A stretch of 64,000 bases of DNA from Streptomyces filipinensis (GCF_014649495.1 NZ_BMTD01000019.1:1-64000); one strand, 5' to 3'; shown: positions 39,882 to 47,954, numbered from the stretch's first letter. Made by a program: numbers and translations. Notes: generated by a model not told the origin, from the sequence alone.

Positions 39882-40619
39882 ATGCCCGAGCAGACCACAC
39901 CGGCCGCCACGGCCACCGCCGCCCCGACGACCGGCTCCGGGGCCCCTTCCCCCTTCCTCGGCTGCCTCGGCTGCGGAGGCCTCGCGCTCGTCGCGCTGCT
40001 CGTCCTGGTCGTTCGGCTCGCCTGGAACGCCGGGGACGCCACGGACCTTCCCCGCGTCGCACCCGAGGACATGGCCGGCCGAGTCTTCCGGCACTCCCAG
40101 GAGGCCTACGACGCCATGGGGTTCACCCGGCCCGTGCGGCCCGGGGTCGAACGCGTCGGCGTCAGCCCGGAGAACACGCTCGACGCCGGCTACTGCTACG
40201 ACGGCGGTCTGCTGGGGATGGAGGACAAGACCGTCGACGGCGCCTACCGCATGCATCACGCGTGGGCGCTGGACCGTGTGCCCGCGAGCCAGGCCGCCGC
40301 CGGCCTGCGCCGGCTGCACCGGCGCCTCACCGACGAGGGGTGGGAGATCACGTCGTACCGCGCGGCGGGCAAGGGTAGGGACGGAACGCTCTACGCCCAG
40401 CGGGACGACGGGGACGAGCGGATGTCCTTCGACTGGTTCGCGGACCGCCAGTACTTCGCCGGCGGCGCCACCGCGCCCTGCGCCTACGACCCCGGCTGGC
40501 GGCAGAGCGACGCGGAACCCTACTTTCCCGACTCCGCCGCCGGCGCGGTGACCCCGCCCGTCCTCGGCCCCTCGTCCGCGCACGCTACGGCTGGTGCCCG
40601 CCCATCCCCGGCAGCGTGA
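39882..40619 (+). CDS. Single-span membrane protein of unknown function
   Basis: The 245-residue protein has a 35-residue Thr/Ala-rich N-terminus, one span (CLGCGGLALVALLVLVVRLAW) and an extracytoplasmic domain with Cys residues (LDAGYCYDGGLLGMED; ATAPCAYDPGWRQ). I do not recognise the family. Just upstream is the inverted repeat CCTACC-N7-GGTAGG (39820-39838). ATG 39882 is used; ATG 39846 is in frame but adds an unconserved arginine-rich piece. It is convergent with the lysyltransferase gene, overlapping 35 bases tail to tail. Confidence 0.65.
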   Translation: MPEQTTPAATATAAPTTGSGAPSPFLGCLGCGGLALVALLVLVVRLAWNAGDATDLPRVAPEDMAGRVFRHSQEAYDAMGFTRPVRPGVERVGVSPENTLDAGYCYDGGLLGMEDKTVDGAYRMHHAWALDRVPASQAAAGLRRLHRRLTDEGWEITSYRAAGKGRDGTLYAQRDDGDERMSFDWFADRQYFAGGATAPCAYDPGWRQSDAEPYFPDSAAGAVTPPVLGPSSAHATAGARPSPAA

Positions 40620-42411
40620 GGAAGCCCTCCGCCCGGGCGCTCGCCAGGCCGATCCGGGGGATGTCGCTGCTCTTGGCGAACAGCAGGAAGCGGGGCTCCC
40701 ACACCGGGCGGTACTTGGCGTTGGCCCGGTAGAGGGACTCGATCTGCCACCAGCGGGAGAAGAACGTCAGGGTGGAGCGCCACAGGCGCAGGACCGGGCC
40801 GGCGCCGAGGCGGGCGCCGCGTTCGAAGACCGAGCGGAACATCGCGAAGTTCAGGGACACCCGGTGGATGTCCAGCTCCTTGGCGCCGAGCAGGAGTTCC
40901 ACCACCATGTACTCCATCAGGCCGTTCTCGCAGTCGCGGTCGCGGCGCATCAGGTCCAGGGACAGCCCGTGCTCGCCCCAGGGCACGAAGCTGAGCAGGG
41001 CGCGCGGCTCGTCGTTCGCGTCGCGGCACTCCAGCATCACGCAGCGGCCGTCCGCCGGGTCGGCCAGACGGCCCAGGGCCATGGAGAAGCCGCGTTCGGT
41101 GGCGCCGTCGCGCCAGCGGTCGGCGCGCTCGGTCAGCAGCGCCATCTCGTCCGCGGGGATGTCCTCGTGGCGGCGGATGCGGACGCTGTACCCGGCCCGC
41201 TTGACCCGGTTGTGGGCCTGGCGGACCACGCGCATGGCGCGGCCGTCCAGGGTGAAGTCGGCGATGTCCACGATCGCCTCGTCGCCCAGTTCGAGGGCGT
41301 CCAGGCCGTGGCGGGCGTAGATGGTGCCGGCCTCCTCGCTGGCGCCCATGACGGCCGGGGTCCAGGCGTGCCGGCGGGCCTCGGTGAGCCAGGCGTCGAT
41401 GGCGCCGGGCCAGGCCTCGGGGTCGCCGATCGGGTCGCCGGAGGCGAGGGAGACCGCGCCGACGACGCGGTAGGTCACGGCGGCCTTGCCGGTGGGGGAG
41501 AAGATGGCGGCCTTGTCGCGGCGCAGCGCGAAGTAGCCGAGGCTGTCACGGGCGCCGTGCTTGTCGAGCAGCGCGCGCAGCCTCTCCTCGTCCTCGGGGG
41601 TCAGGAGCCGGCGGCCGCGCGGGGAGCGGAAGCAGGCGTACAGCACGAGGCAGAAGGCCGCGGCGAGCAGGATGTTGATGATGATGTCGACCCAGCGGGG
41701 CGCGTGCACGGAGTCGACCCGGTCGGCGAGCGGGCCGACGCTGATGCCGCGGAGCAGGGTGTAGGCGAGTTCCTCGGCCAGAGGCGCGCCCGGCAGCGTG
41801 TTGGTGGCGTGCACCAGCAGTGTGCCGAGGCCGCCGGTCAGCACGACCCCGCCGGTGCCCACGGCCAGCGCGAGCTTGGGGTTGGAGGGGTCACCGACGG
41901 CGTTGAACTCCCGGCGGCCGATCAGCAGCGCGGCCACGAACAGGCCGGTGAGGGCGGTGGAGACCCAGTTGAAGGCGTGGTCGCGGAACGGGTGCTGGGT
42001 GAGGGCGAGGACGTAGAGCACGAAGAGGGGGCCGGCGAGCAGCATGTTGACCACCCAGCCGGCGCGCTTCCCGCGTCGCATCACGAGCGCCAGGAAGATC
42101 GCCGCCGCGGCCGAGACCAGGCCGGCGGTGGCCAGGTACGGGGTGAAGAACTGGCCGGCGTGGTGGGTGTGCGCGTGCACGTGGCGGGCGGTGAAGAGCT
42201 GGCCGTCGTTGTGTTCCTCGACCTCCTTGCGGAACGGCAGCGACAGCACCGCGATGATGTTGAAGACGGCGATCAGCCGCAGGTACCACACGGTGGCCGA
42301 GGCCGCCCCGGCGCGCAGCCGGGGACTGGGGTCGGGCAACCGGAACTCGCGGCGCGTGCCGCGCTGACCGGGGACCTTCGCGGAGACAACGGTCGACTGC
42401 TGAGCGGGCAT
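40585..42411 (-). CDS. Phosphatidylglycerol lysyltransferase-domain membrane protein (MprF/LysX-like)
   Basis: The 608-residue protein has about six or seven N-terminal spans and a cytoplasmic DUF2156 domain of about 320 residues (YFALRRDKAAIFSPTGKAAV; VVRQAHNRVKRAGYSVRIR; GLMEYMVVELLLGAKELDI; RFLLFAKSSDIPRIGLASARAEG). MprF enzymes transfer lysine or alanine from tRNA to phosphatidylglycerol. Unlike mycobacterial LysX there is no fused lysyl-tRNA synthetase part. A dyad at 42456-42472 lies 45 bases upstream of ATG 42411. The same arms precede the M55 peptidase gene. Confidence 0.85.
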   Translation of the reverse strand: MPAQQSTVVSAKVPGQRGTRREFRLPDPSPRLRAGAASATVWYLRLIAVFNIIAVLSLPFRKEVEEHNDGQLFTARHVHAHTHHAGQFFTPYLATAGLVSAAAAIFLALVMRRGKRAGWVVNMLLAGPLFVLYVLALTQHPFRDHAFNWVSTALTGLFVAALLIGRREFNAVGDPSNPKLALAVGTGGVVLTGGLGTLLVHATNTLPGAPLAEELAYTLLRGISVGPLADRVDSVHAPRWVDIIINILLAAAFCLVLYACFRSPRGRRLLTPEDEERLRALLDKHGARDSLGYFALRRDKAAIFSPTGKAAVTYRVVGAVSLASGDPIGDPEAWPGAIDAWLTEARRHAWTPAVMGASEEAGTIYARHGLDALELGDEAIVDIADFTLDGRAMRVVRQAHNRVKRAGYSVRIRRHEDIPADEMALLTERADRWRDGATERGFSMALGRLADPADGRCVMLECRDANDEPRALLSFVPWGEHGLSLDLMRRDRDCENGLMEYMVVELLLGAKELDIHRVSLNFAMFRSVFERGARLGAGPVLRLWRSTLTFFSRWWQIESLYRANAKYRPVWEPRFLLFAKSSDIPRIGLASARAEGFLTLPGMGGHQP

Positions 42412-42455
42412 GGTGACTGGTCACCTTGGGTGGGGAGGGATGGGGCAGACGCTCA

Positions 42456-42472
42456 CCCTACAGTTTGTAGGG
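42456..42472. promoter_or_regulatory. CCCTAC-N5-GTAGGG dyad upstream of the lysyltransferase gene
   Basis: CCCTACAGTTTGTAGGG has perfect 6-base arms and a 5-base spacer, 45 bases before the ATG at 42411 on the minus strand. The same arms and spacer length occur at 42900-42914 before the M55 gene. Confidence 0.65.
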
Positions 42473-42508
42473 CATTGCGCCTGTGCACCGGGAGCGTACC
42501 GGCACCGG

Positions 42509-42594
42509 CTCTTACCCGGCCCCGCCACGGGCCGTGCCTCTTACCCAACCCCTTCCCGTGCCGCGCCTCTTACCCGGCCCTTTCCCTGCCGCGC
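42509..42594 (+). repeat. Three tandem 28-29-bp repeats
   Basis: Three adjacent units start CTCTTACCC (42509-42537, 42538-42566 and 42567-42594), of 29, 29 and 28 bases. Units 2 and 3 also share CCGCGC at the end. The third unit contains the stop codon of the small membrane protein gene on the minus strand; the same TTA appears in each unit. The repeats lie between the two genes upstream of the lysyltransferase promoter. Confidence 0.8.
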
Positions 42595-42845
42595 CGGGCC
42601 GTCACCAGGTGCCAGCCCAGGTTGCCCAGCGCCGCGCCGGCCGCGACCGCGGCGACGATCACCCCGCCGGTCGCGAGACCGTCGCTGAACAGGTGCGGGC
42701 GCCGGTCGAGGCTGTGCAGACCGAAGCCGCACAGCTCGTACACGCCGACGGCGGCGACGAGGAGGCTGACGGCCAGCAGGGTCAGTGTCGGCGCGAGACT
42801 GTGTGCGCAGACCTCCCCGCCGGCTTCCGTTTCCGTGTCCTGCAT
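42570..42845 (-). CDS. Small two-span membrane protein
   Basis: The 91-residue hypothetical protein MQDTETEAGGEVCAHSLAPT has two hydrophobic stretches, LTLLAVSLLVAAVGVYELCG and GGVIVAAVAAGAALGNLGWH, and ends RRGRERAG with positive charges. I do not recognise the family. Its TAA stop falls in the third 29-bp repeat unit. It reads toward the lysyltransferase gene, so the two may be linked, but the dyad at 42456 suggests a separate promoter for the latter. Confidence 0.6.
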   Translation of the reverse strand: MQDTETEAGGEVCAHSLAPTLTLLAVSLLVAAVGVYELCGFGLHSLDRRPHLFSDGLATGGVIVAAVAAGAALGNLGWHLVTARRGRERAG

Positions 42846-42899
42846 GGGTCCCCCGATGAACAGACGTATGAACGGGCGGGTGCCGCCGGCGGTTGGGAA

Positions 42900-42914
42900 C
42901 CTACAATACGTAGG
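42900..42914. promoter_or_regulatory. CCTAC-N5-GTAGG dyad upstream of the M55 gene
   Basis: CCTACAATACGTAGG has perfect 5-base arms and a 5-base spacer, and lies 19 bases before the GTG at 42934. It matches the dyad at 42456 in arms and spacing. The two probably bind the same repressor. Confidence 0.65.
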
Positions 42915-42933
42915 GTCCTTTAGGGTCGACGTC

Positions 42934-43764
42934 GTGCGTATCTACATCAGCGTGGACATGGAAGGCGTCACCGGGCTCGTGGACGCGGACGACGTCCAGC
43001 CGGGCGGCCGGGACTACGAGCGCGGCCGTTCCATGATGGCCGAGGATGTGAACGCGGCCGTGCGGGGCGCGCTGACGGCGGGCGCCGACGACATCCTCGT
43101 CAACGACGCCCACGGCCCGATGCGCAACCTGCTGCCCGAGGCGCTGCACCCGGCCGCCCGCCTGGTGCGCGGCAAGCCCAAGCGGATGGGCATGCTGGAG
43201 GGCCTGACCGGGGAGTACGACGCCGCGCTGTGTGTCGGCTACCACTCCCGGGCCGGCGCGCCGGGCGTGCTCAGCCACAGCTTCATGGGTCACGAGATCG
43301 AGGACATGTGGCTGGACGGCCGCCCGGTCGGTGAGATCGGGCTCGCCCACGCCACGGCCGCGGCCCTGGGGGTGCCCGTGGTGGCCCTCACGGGTGACGA
43401 CGTGGCGTGCGCGGAGATGACGGCGTGGGACGCGTCGGTCGTCACGGTGCCCGTGAAGTACGCCCATGACCGGTTCGCCGCCGAGCTGCGGCCGGAGGCG
43501 GAGGCCTGGAAGGCCGTCGAGGAGGCGGTCGCGGCGGCCCTGAGCCCGGCCCCCCGGCGTCCCGCGGCCGTGGCCGCCGAGGCCACCCTCGCCGTCCGCT
43601 GGCAGTCCGCCTCCGTCGCCGCCACCCTCCTGGGCATCCCGGGGGTGACCGCGGACGACAGCCGTACGGTCCGTGCGACCGGCGGGCTTCCGTCGCTCTA
43701 CCGGCAGTTCGGGGTGTGGATGCGGGTGGCCTCCTCGCTCACCAGCCAGGCGCCGTACTGCTAG
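42934..43764 (+). CDS. M55-family D-aminopeptidase (DppA-like)
   Basis: The 276-residue zinc enzyme begins VRIYISVDMEGVTGLVD, where D8 and E10 are metal ligands. LVNDAHGPMRNLLPEAL holds a third, and YHSRAGAPGVLSHSFMGHEI contains the active-site His. M55 peptidases (Bacillus DppA) cleave D-Ala-D-Ala and related D-peptides, often from peptidoglycan turnover. GTG 42934 is supported by the family start. It lies opposite the lysyltransferase gene and shares a dyad with it, linking both to the cell wall or envelope. No DppBCDE transporter is next to it. Confidence 0.9.
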   Translation: MRIYISVDMEGVTGLVDADDVQPGGRDYERGRSMMAEDVNAAVRGALTAGADDILVNDAHGPMRNLLPEALHPAARLVRGKPKRMGMLEGLTGEYDAALCVGYHSRAGAPGVLSHSFMGHEIEDMWLDGRPVGEIGLAHATAAALGVPVVALTGDDVACAEMTAWDASVVTVPVKYAHDRFAAELRPEAEAWKAVEEAVAAALSPAPRRPAAVAAEATLAVRWQSASVAATLLGIPGVTADDSRTVRATGGLPSLYRQFGVWMRVASSLTSQAPYC

Positions 43765-43911
43765 TGCCCCGACGGGCGACTTCGCCCCGGCACGCCGTGG
43801 TTCCTTCGGCCGGTCCCCTGCGGCCCGGTCGGCCGGCGCCCGCGTCGGTGTGTCCCGGTCGTCCTCGGGCTGTCCCGGTGTGCCCGGTCGTCCTCGGGCC
43901 GCCCCCGGGGC

Positions 43912-44532
43912 TCAGGTCTCCTCGGTCCGCCCGGTGCGGCGTGCGTAGGCGCGGGCCGCGCGGGCGCGGTCGCCGCAGCGGGTGGAGCACCAGTGCCGGC
44001 GGCCGTGGCGGAGCAGGTAGCGGTTGCAGGGGGCGGAGCCGCAGGCGGTGAGGCGGTCCGCGTCCGGGCCGGTGAGCAGGTCGGCGGCGTCGGCGGCGAG
44101 GGTGGCCAGCGCGTGCTCGACGATCTGGGTGACCGGGTGGGCGGCGGAGCGGTGCAGGCCCCGCTCCGCGGACCAGTGCAGCAGGGAGGCGGCCGGAGCG
44201 AGGGTGAGCGCCTCGTTGACGGCGTCGAGGGCGTCGGTGGGGGCGGGGTGGCCCCCGGCGCGGGAGGCCAGCAGTGCGCGGATCCGCTCGCGCAGGGCCC
44301 GCAGCCGGCCCGCGCACGTCTCGCGCAGGTCGGCATCGGCCGGAGCGAGCCCGCGCTCCACCAGCCAGCGCTGTGCCGCGGCGGGCGTGCCGAGGAGGTC
44401 GATGTGCTGTCCGCCGGGCAGGGTGATCGCGCTGTTGGCGAGGTCCAGGGCGGGGTGCTGCTGGGCGCCCGGCGCCGGGGGGTACGGCGCGGACCGGTCG
44501 GTCCCACTCACGCTCTCTGTCACGTGTCTCAT
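43912..44532 (-). CDS. CGNR zinc-finger transcriptional regulator
   Basis: The 206-residue protein has an N-terminal ABATE-like domain (ALDLANSAITLPGGQHIDLL; TPAAAQRWLVERGLAPAD) and a C-terminal treble-clef zinc finger: CGSAPCNRYLLRHGRRHWCS then CGDRARAARAYARR, with four cysteines. The CGNR motif reads CGDR. ATG 44532 is supported by AAGG at 7 bases. It is divergent from the MBL hydrolase gene. The gap holds three copies of ATCCGTGAG, two inverted and one direct, an obvious operator set for this regulator. Confidence 0.85.
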   Translation of the reverse strand: MRHVTESVSGTDRSAPYPPAPGAQQHPALDLANSAITLPGGQHIDLLGTPAAAQRWLVERGLAPADADLRETCAGRLRALRERIRALLASRAGGHPAPTDALDAVNEALTLAPAASLLHWSAERGLHRSAAHPVTQIVEHALATLAADAADLLTGPDADRLTACGSAPCNRYLLRHGRRHWCSTRCGDRARAARAYARRTGRTEET

Positions 44533-44548
44533 GGTACGCCTTGCATGC

Positions 44549-44601
44549 ATCCGTGAGAAAGGCGTAGTGTCTCTCACGGATGAACTCCTTCTATCCGTGA
44601 G
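44549..44601. promoter_or_regulatory. ATCCGTGAG(A) operator set between CGNR and MBL genes
   Basis: ATCCGTGAGA (44549-44558) and TCTCACGGAT (44572-44581) are perfect 10-base inverted arms with a 13-base spacer. A third ATCCGTGAG lies at 44593-44601, 10 bases before the MBL start at 44612. They span both divergent promoters. Confidence 0.75.
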
Positions 44602-44611
44602 GTGAGCCGAT

Positions 44612-45403
44612 ATGGCCGCAACGCCCTCCCCCTCGCCCGCTTCCGCACCCGCAGACGAGCGCATACCCGTCAGCGTCCTCGGCGGCCCCACCGTCCTCAT
44701 CGAGTACGGCGGCCTGCGCTTCCTCACCGACCCCACCTTCGACGGCCCCGGTGACTACCCGTCGCCCAGCGGCCGGACCCTGACCAAGACCGCCCCGCCC
44801 CGCGTGAGCGCCGCCGCGCTCGGCCCCGTGGACGTCGTCCTGCTCTCGCACGACCAGCACGCCGACAACCTCGACCACTCCGGCCGGGCCCTGCTCGCCG
44901 CCACCCCGCGCACCCTCACCACGCCCGCGGCGGCCGGCCGGCTCGGCGGCACCACCGAGCCCCTCGCGCCGTGGCGGTCCGTCGACCTCGCCCGTCCCGA
45001 CGGCGGCACGGTCACCGTGACCGCCGCCCCGGCCCTGCACGGCCCCGAGGGCTCCGAGCCGCTCGTCGGTGACGTCACCGGATTCCTGCTGACCTCCGCC
45101 GACCTGCCGAGCGTCTACGTCAGCGGCGACAACGCCTCCCTGGAGCTGGTGCGGGAGATCGCCGACCGGTTCGCCCCCGTCGACACCGCCGTCCTCTTCG
45201 CCGGCGCACCCCGGATGCCCGTCCTCGACGACGCCCTCCTCGTCCTCGACGGCCAGGGCACGGCCGCCGCCGCCCGGCTGCTCGACGCCCGCCGGGTGGT
45301 GCCGGCCCACTGCGACAGCTGGGCCCACTTCACCGAGACCCGCGACGACGTGGTGAAGGCGTTCGAGGAGGCGGGACTCGCGGACCGGCTCCAGCTGGAC
45401 TGA
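44612..45403 (+). CDS. MBL-fold metallo-hydrolase (UlaG-like)
   Basis: The 263-residue protein belongs to the metallo-beta-lactamase fold, UlaG-like group. GGPTVLIEYGGLRFLTDPTFD starts the domain (landmarks GPTVLIEYGG and LTDPTFD). VVLLSHDQHADNLDHSG is the HxxxH-x-DxxDH metal motif variant, APALHGPEG the third His, and VYVSGDNASLELV the bridging Asp. RRVVPAHCDSWAHF supplies a last His. Substrates of the group are cyclic or phosphorylated molecules; this one is unknown. It is divergent from, and likely controlled by, the CGNR regulator. Confidence 0.85.
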   Translation: MAATPSPSPASAPADERIPVSVLGGPTVLIEYGGLRFLTDPTFDGPGDYPSPSGRTLTKTAPPRVSAAALGPVDVVLLSHDQHADNLDHSGRALLAATPRTLTTPAAAGRLGGTTEPLAPWRSVDLARPDGGTVTVTAAPALHGPEGSEPLVGDVTGFLLTSADLPSVYVSGDNASLELVREIADRFAPVDTAVLFAGAPRMPVLDDALLVLDGQGTAAAARLLDARRVVPAHCDSWAHFTETRDDVVKAFEEAGLADRLQLD

Positions 45404-45441
45404 GTGCCGCGGAACCACCGGATCCCCGAGGGTCCGGCGGG

Positions 45442-45590
45442 TCAGGGGGTCAGGCCGCCCAGCAGCGCCGCGAGGCCGCCGGAGGACTCCCGTTCCACAT
45501 CGACGCGCCGGGCGCGGCGGGCGGTCGCCGGCATGAGCGGGAACTCCTCGGCCGCCGGCGCGGAGATGGGCACCGTGCCCGCGCCGGGAC
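45442..45590 (-). pseudogene. Truncated 3' remnant of an unrecognised minus-strand gene
   Basis: On the minus strand one frame reads AGTVPISAPAAEEFPLMP, then about 28 residues ending GGLAALLGGLTP before TGA (45442-45444). It has strong GC3 coding bias but no usable start. At about 45585 it runs into the N-terminal side of a plus-strand remnant. It looks like the C-terminus of a gene whose 5' part is missing. I do not recognise the family. Confidence 0.45.
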
Positions 45591-45875
45591 AAGCGGCTGT
45601 ACGCCGAGCTCGGAGTGGAGTCGGCGCCCCGGGCGCCGCTGGATCCGCGGGTGTGGGGCCCGGTCGTGCGGGCGGTGTCGCGCAGCGCCTGGGGGATGCT
45701 GCGCGAGCGCGGCCGCCGGCCCGGCGGCCGGCTGGGCCTGCCCGCCGACTTCCTCATCGGCGCCGACGGCACCGTGCTCGCCGCGAAGTACGGGGAGCAC
45801 GCGTACGACCAGTGGCCGGTCGGGGAACTGCTGGAGCTGGCGAGCGCCGCCCCGCGGACCGCTCCCGCCCGCTGA
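45582..45875 (+). pseudogene. Truncated 3' part of a peroxiredoxin-like (AhpC/TSA) gene
   Basis: The frame reads DKRLYAELGVESAPRAPLDP, then LGLPADFLIGADGTVLAAKY and YDQWPVGELLELASAAP before TGA. This matches the C-terminal half of peroxiredoxin-like AhpC/TSA antioxidant-enzyme family proteins (DRRLYAxFGV and PADFLIxxDGxV patterns). The N-terminal half with the catalytic Cys and its start codon is absent. A GTG at 45615 lies in frame but would give only 86 residues without an active site. Confidence 0.65.
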
Positions 45876-45923
45876 CGCCCAACCGGTCCGAGCGGCCGGG
45901 CCGGCCGGTACGGCGGCACCGCG

Positions 45924-46823
45924 TCAGGAGCGCCCCGACGGCGGTCTGACCCCGAGGACGTCGAGCATCGCCCGGGTGGCCGGGCTCGGGTTGAACCGGC
46001 TCCACGCCAGGTACTCCAGGCGCCGCGGACCGTCGGCCACCGGCACCAGGGCCAGCCCGGGGTCGTCGGCGGCGAGCGGGCGGATGAACGCCGACGGCAG
46101 CAGCGCGACACCGAGCCCGCGCGCGATCAGCCGGGTGATCAGCTCCACGACACCGGCCTCGTAGGCGACGTCACGGGCCAGACCCGCCGCGGCGAACGCC
46201 TGGTCGGACTGGGCGCGGGCGGGGGTGCCGGCCACGAAGTCCACGAACGTCTCCCCGGCGATCTCCGCCAGCGTGACCCGGGCGGCCCCCGCCAGCCGGT
46301 GCCCGGCCGGCACCACCAGCACATGCCGGTCGTGATCGAGCACCACGGTCTCCAGACCGGCCGGCCGCGCACCCTCCGGCAGGCCGAGGAAGGCGATGTC
46401 CAGCTCCCCGTCGCGCACCGCCGCCGCCAGCTCGTCGCTGCGCCCGGACCGCAGCACGACGCGGACGTCGGGATGCCGGGCCCGGTAGCGCTGCAGCAGC
46501 TCGGGTACGTCGACGGCGGCCGTGGTCACGATCACGCCGACGGCGAGCCGCCCGCGCACCACGCCGGTCGCGGCGGCGGCATCGGCGACCGCGCGGTCGG
46601 CGGCGGCCAGACACTCCCGCGCCCCCACGAGGAACGCCGCACCGGCGCCGGTCAGTTCGACCCGGCGGCTGGACCGGGCGAACAGCCGGACCCCGAGCTC
46701 CCGCTCCAGCGCCGCGATCCGATGACTCAGCGAGGACTGCACCACCTGACACCGCTCGGCGGCCCGGGTGAAGTTCAGGGTGTCGGCGACGGCGACGACG
46801 TAACGCAGCTGCTGGAGATCCAC
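45924..46823 (-). CDS. LysR-family transcriptional regulator
   Basis: The 299-residue regulator has the N-terminal winged HTH (MDLQQLRYVVAVADTLNFTR; AERCQVVQSSLSHRIAALER) and a two-lobed effector-binding domain (VRGRLAVGVIVTTAAVDVPE; GVVELITRLIARGLGVALLP). Effector and target are unknown. It is divergent from a DMT-family exporter gene, with CATGG-N12-CCATG and ATTCA/TGAAT dyads in the 78-base gap, a normal LysR target arrangement. Confidence 0.92.
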   Translation of the reverse strand: MDLQQLRYVVAVADTLNFTRAAERCQVVQSSLSHRIAALERELGVRLFARSSRRVELTGAGAAFLVGARECLAAADRAVADAAAATGVVRGRLAVGVIVTTAAVDVPELLQRYRARHPDVRVVLRSGRSDELAAAVRDGELDIAFLGLPEGARPAGLETVVLDHDRHVLVVPAGHRLAGAARVTLAEIAGETFVDFVAGTPARAQSDQAFAAAGLARDVAYEAGVVELITRLIARGLGVALLPSAFIRPLAADDPGLALVPVADGPRRLEYLAWSRFNPSPATRAMLDVLGVRPPSGRS

Positions 46824-46838
46824 AGATCAATCGTCTAC

Positions 46839-46871
46839 ATTCATGGCTGCGATTACAACCATGCTTTGAAT
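46839..46871. promoter_or_regulatory. Nested dyads between LysR and DMT genes
   Basis: ATTCA (46839-46843) pairs with TGAAT (46867-46871), and within them CATGG (46842-46846) pairs with CCATG (46859-46863). The dyads sit midway in the divergent region, 16-70 bases from both starts, as for LysR operators. Confidence 0.5.
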
Positions 46872-46901
46872 GCATGGCGAGGTCCGGTCGAGACTTCCCC
46901 C

Positions 46902-47954
46902 ATGCGTCCCTCGACCTCCACCGCACAGCGGGCGGCGACCGTCCTGCTGACCGCGCTCGCCCCCGCTTCGTGGGGCACCACCTACGTGGTCACCACCCGG
47001 CTGCTCCCGCCCGGGCATCCGCTGTTCGCGGGCCTGATGCGGGCCCTGCCCGCCGGGCTGCTCGCGCTGGCGATCACCCGGGTGCTGCCGCGCGGCGAGT
47101 GGTGGTGGAAGACCGCGGTCCTCGGCGTCCTCAACATCGGCGCGATGCCGCTGCTGTTCGTGGCCGCCGAACGGCTCCCCGGCGGAGTCGCCGCCACCCT
47201 CGGCGCCGCCCAGCCACTGCTGGTGGCCGGGCTGGGCCTCGCGGTGCTCCACGACCGGCCCACGGCCTGGCGGCTCGGCTGGGGCGTGCTCGGTGTGCTC
47301 GGTGTCGGCCTCGTCGTGCTCGGACCGGGGGCCCGGCTGGACGCCGTGGGCGTGCTCGCCGGTCTCGGCCATACGGCCACCATGGCCGGCGGGGTCGTCC
47401 TCACCAAGCGCTGGGGCCGTCCGGCGGGCGTCGGCCCGCTCGCCCTGGCCGGCTGGCAACTGACCGTCGGCGGACTGCTGCTGCTCCCGCTCACCCTGAC
47501 CGTCGAGGGAGTGCCCGCGCGGATCGACGCGGGCGCCGCCGGCGGCTACCTCTGGCTCGGCAGCATGGGCGGACTGATCGCGTACACGCTGTGGTTCCGC
47601 GGCATCGGCAGCCTGCCGGTCGCCGCGTCCGCACCGCTGGTGCTGCTGTCCCCGCTGGTCGCGACCCTCATCGGCCTCGCGCAGGGCGAGTCGCTCAGCC
47701 TGCCGCAGACCCTCGGCTTCGCCCTGGCGCTGACCGCGCTGGTGGCCGCGCAACTCACCCCGAGGGCACGGAAGAAGAACGGAACGAAAGAGGAGAACTT
47801 CGATGCGAACAGGATCGACGAGCCGGGCTTCGCAGGCCGGGACCATGACGATCGCCGTGCTGGGGGCCACCGGGATGGTCGGCGGCCGGGTGGTCGGCGA
47901 GGCGAGCGCGCGCGGACACCGGGTGCTGGCGCTGTCCCGGAAGCCGGCGAGTGA
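46902..47954 (+). CDS. EamA/DMT-family transporter with long 3' overlap
   Basis: The 350-residue frame contains ten spans of an EamA (drug/metabolite) exporter: LTALAPASWGTTYVVTTRLL, RALPAGLLALAITRVLP, GVAATLGAAQPLLVAGLGLA, and a last LGFALALTALVAAQLTP. The membrane domain ends at about residue 290. The remaining 60 residues (from TPRARKKNGTKEEN) are charged and overlap the next gene by 152 bases. Members usually stop soon after the last span. So either the tail is a read-on caused by a lost stop codon, or the true end is uncertain. LysR is divergent. Confidence 0.8.
   Translation: MRPSTSTAQRAATVLLTALAPASWGTTYVVTTRLLPPGHPLFAGLMRALPAGLLALAITRVLPRGEWWWKTAVLGVLNIGAMPLLFVAAERLPGGVAATLGAAQPLLVAGLGLAVLHDRPTAWRLGWGVLGVLGVGLVVLGPGARLDAVGVLAGLGHTATMAGGVVLTKRWGRPAGVGPLALAGWQLTVGGLLLLPLTLTVEGVPARIDAGAAGGYLWLGSMGGLIAYTLWFRGIGSLPVAASAPLVLLSPLVATLIGLAQGESLSLPQTLGFALALTALVAAQLTPRARKKNGTKEENFDANRIDEPGFAGRDHDDRRAGGHRDGRRPGGRRGERARTPGAGAVPEAGE

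Noticed and set aside
42509..42594. Three 29-bp repeats as a CRISPR array
   Set aside because: Units are adjacent with no spacers, and no cas gene is nearby.
40594..43764. A 1056-codon plus-strand ORF
   Set aside because: It is antisense to the lysyltransferase gene and only its end (from 42934) codes for the real M55 peptidase. High GC makes long shadow ORFs common.
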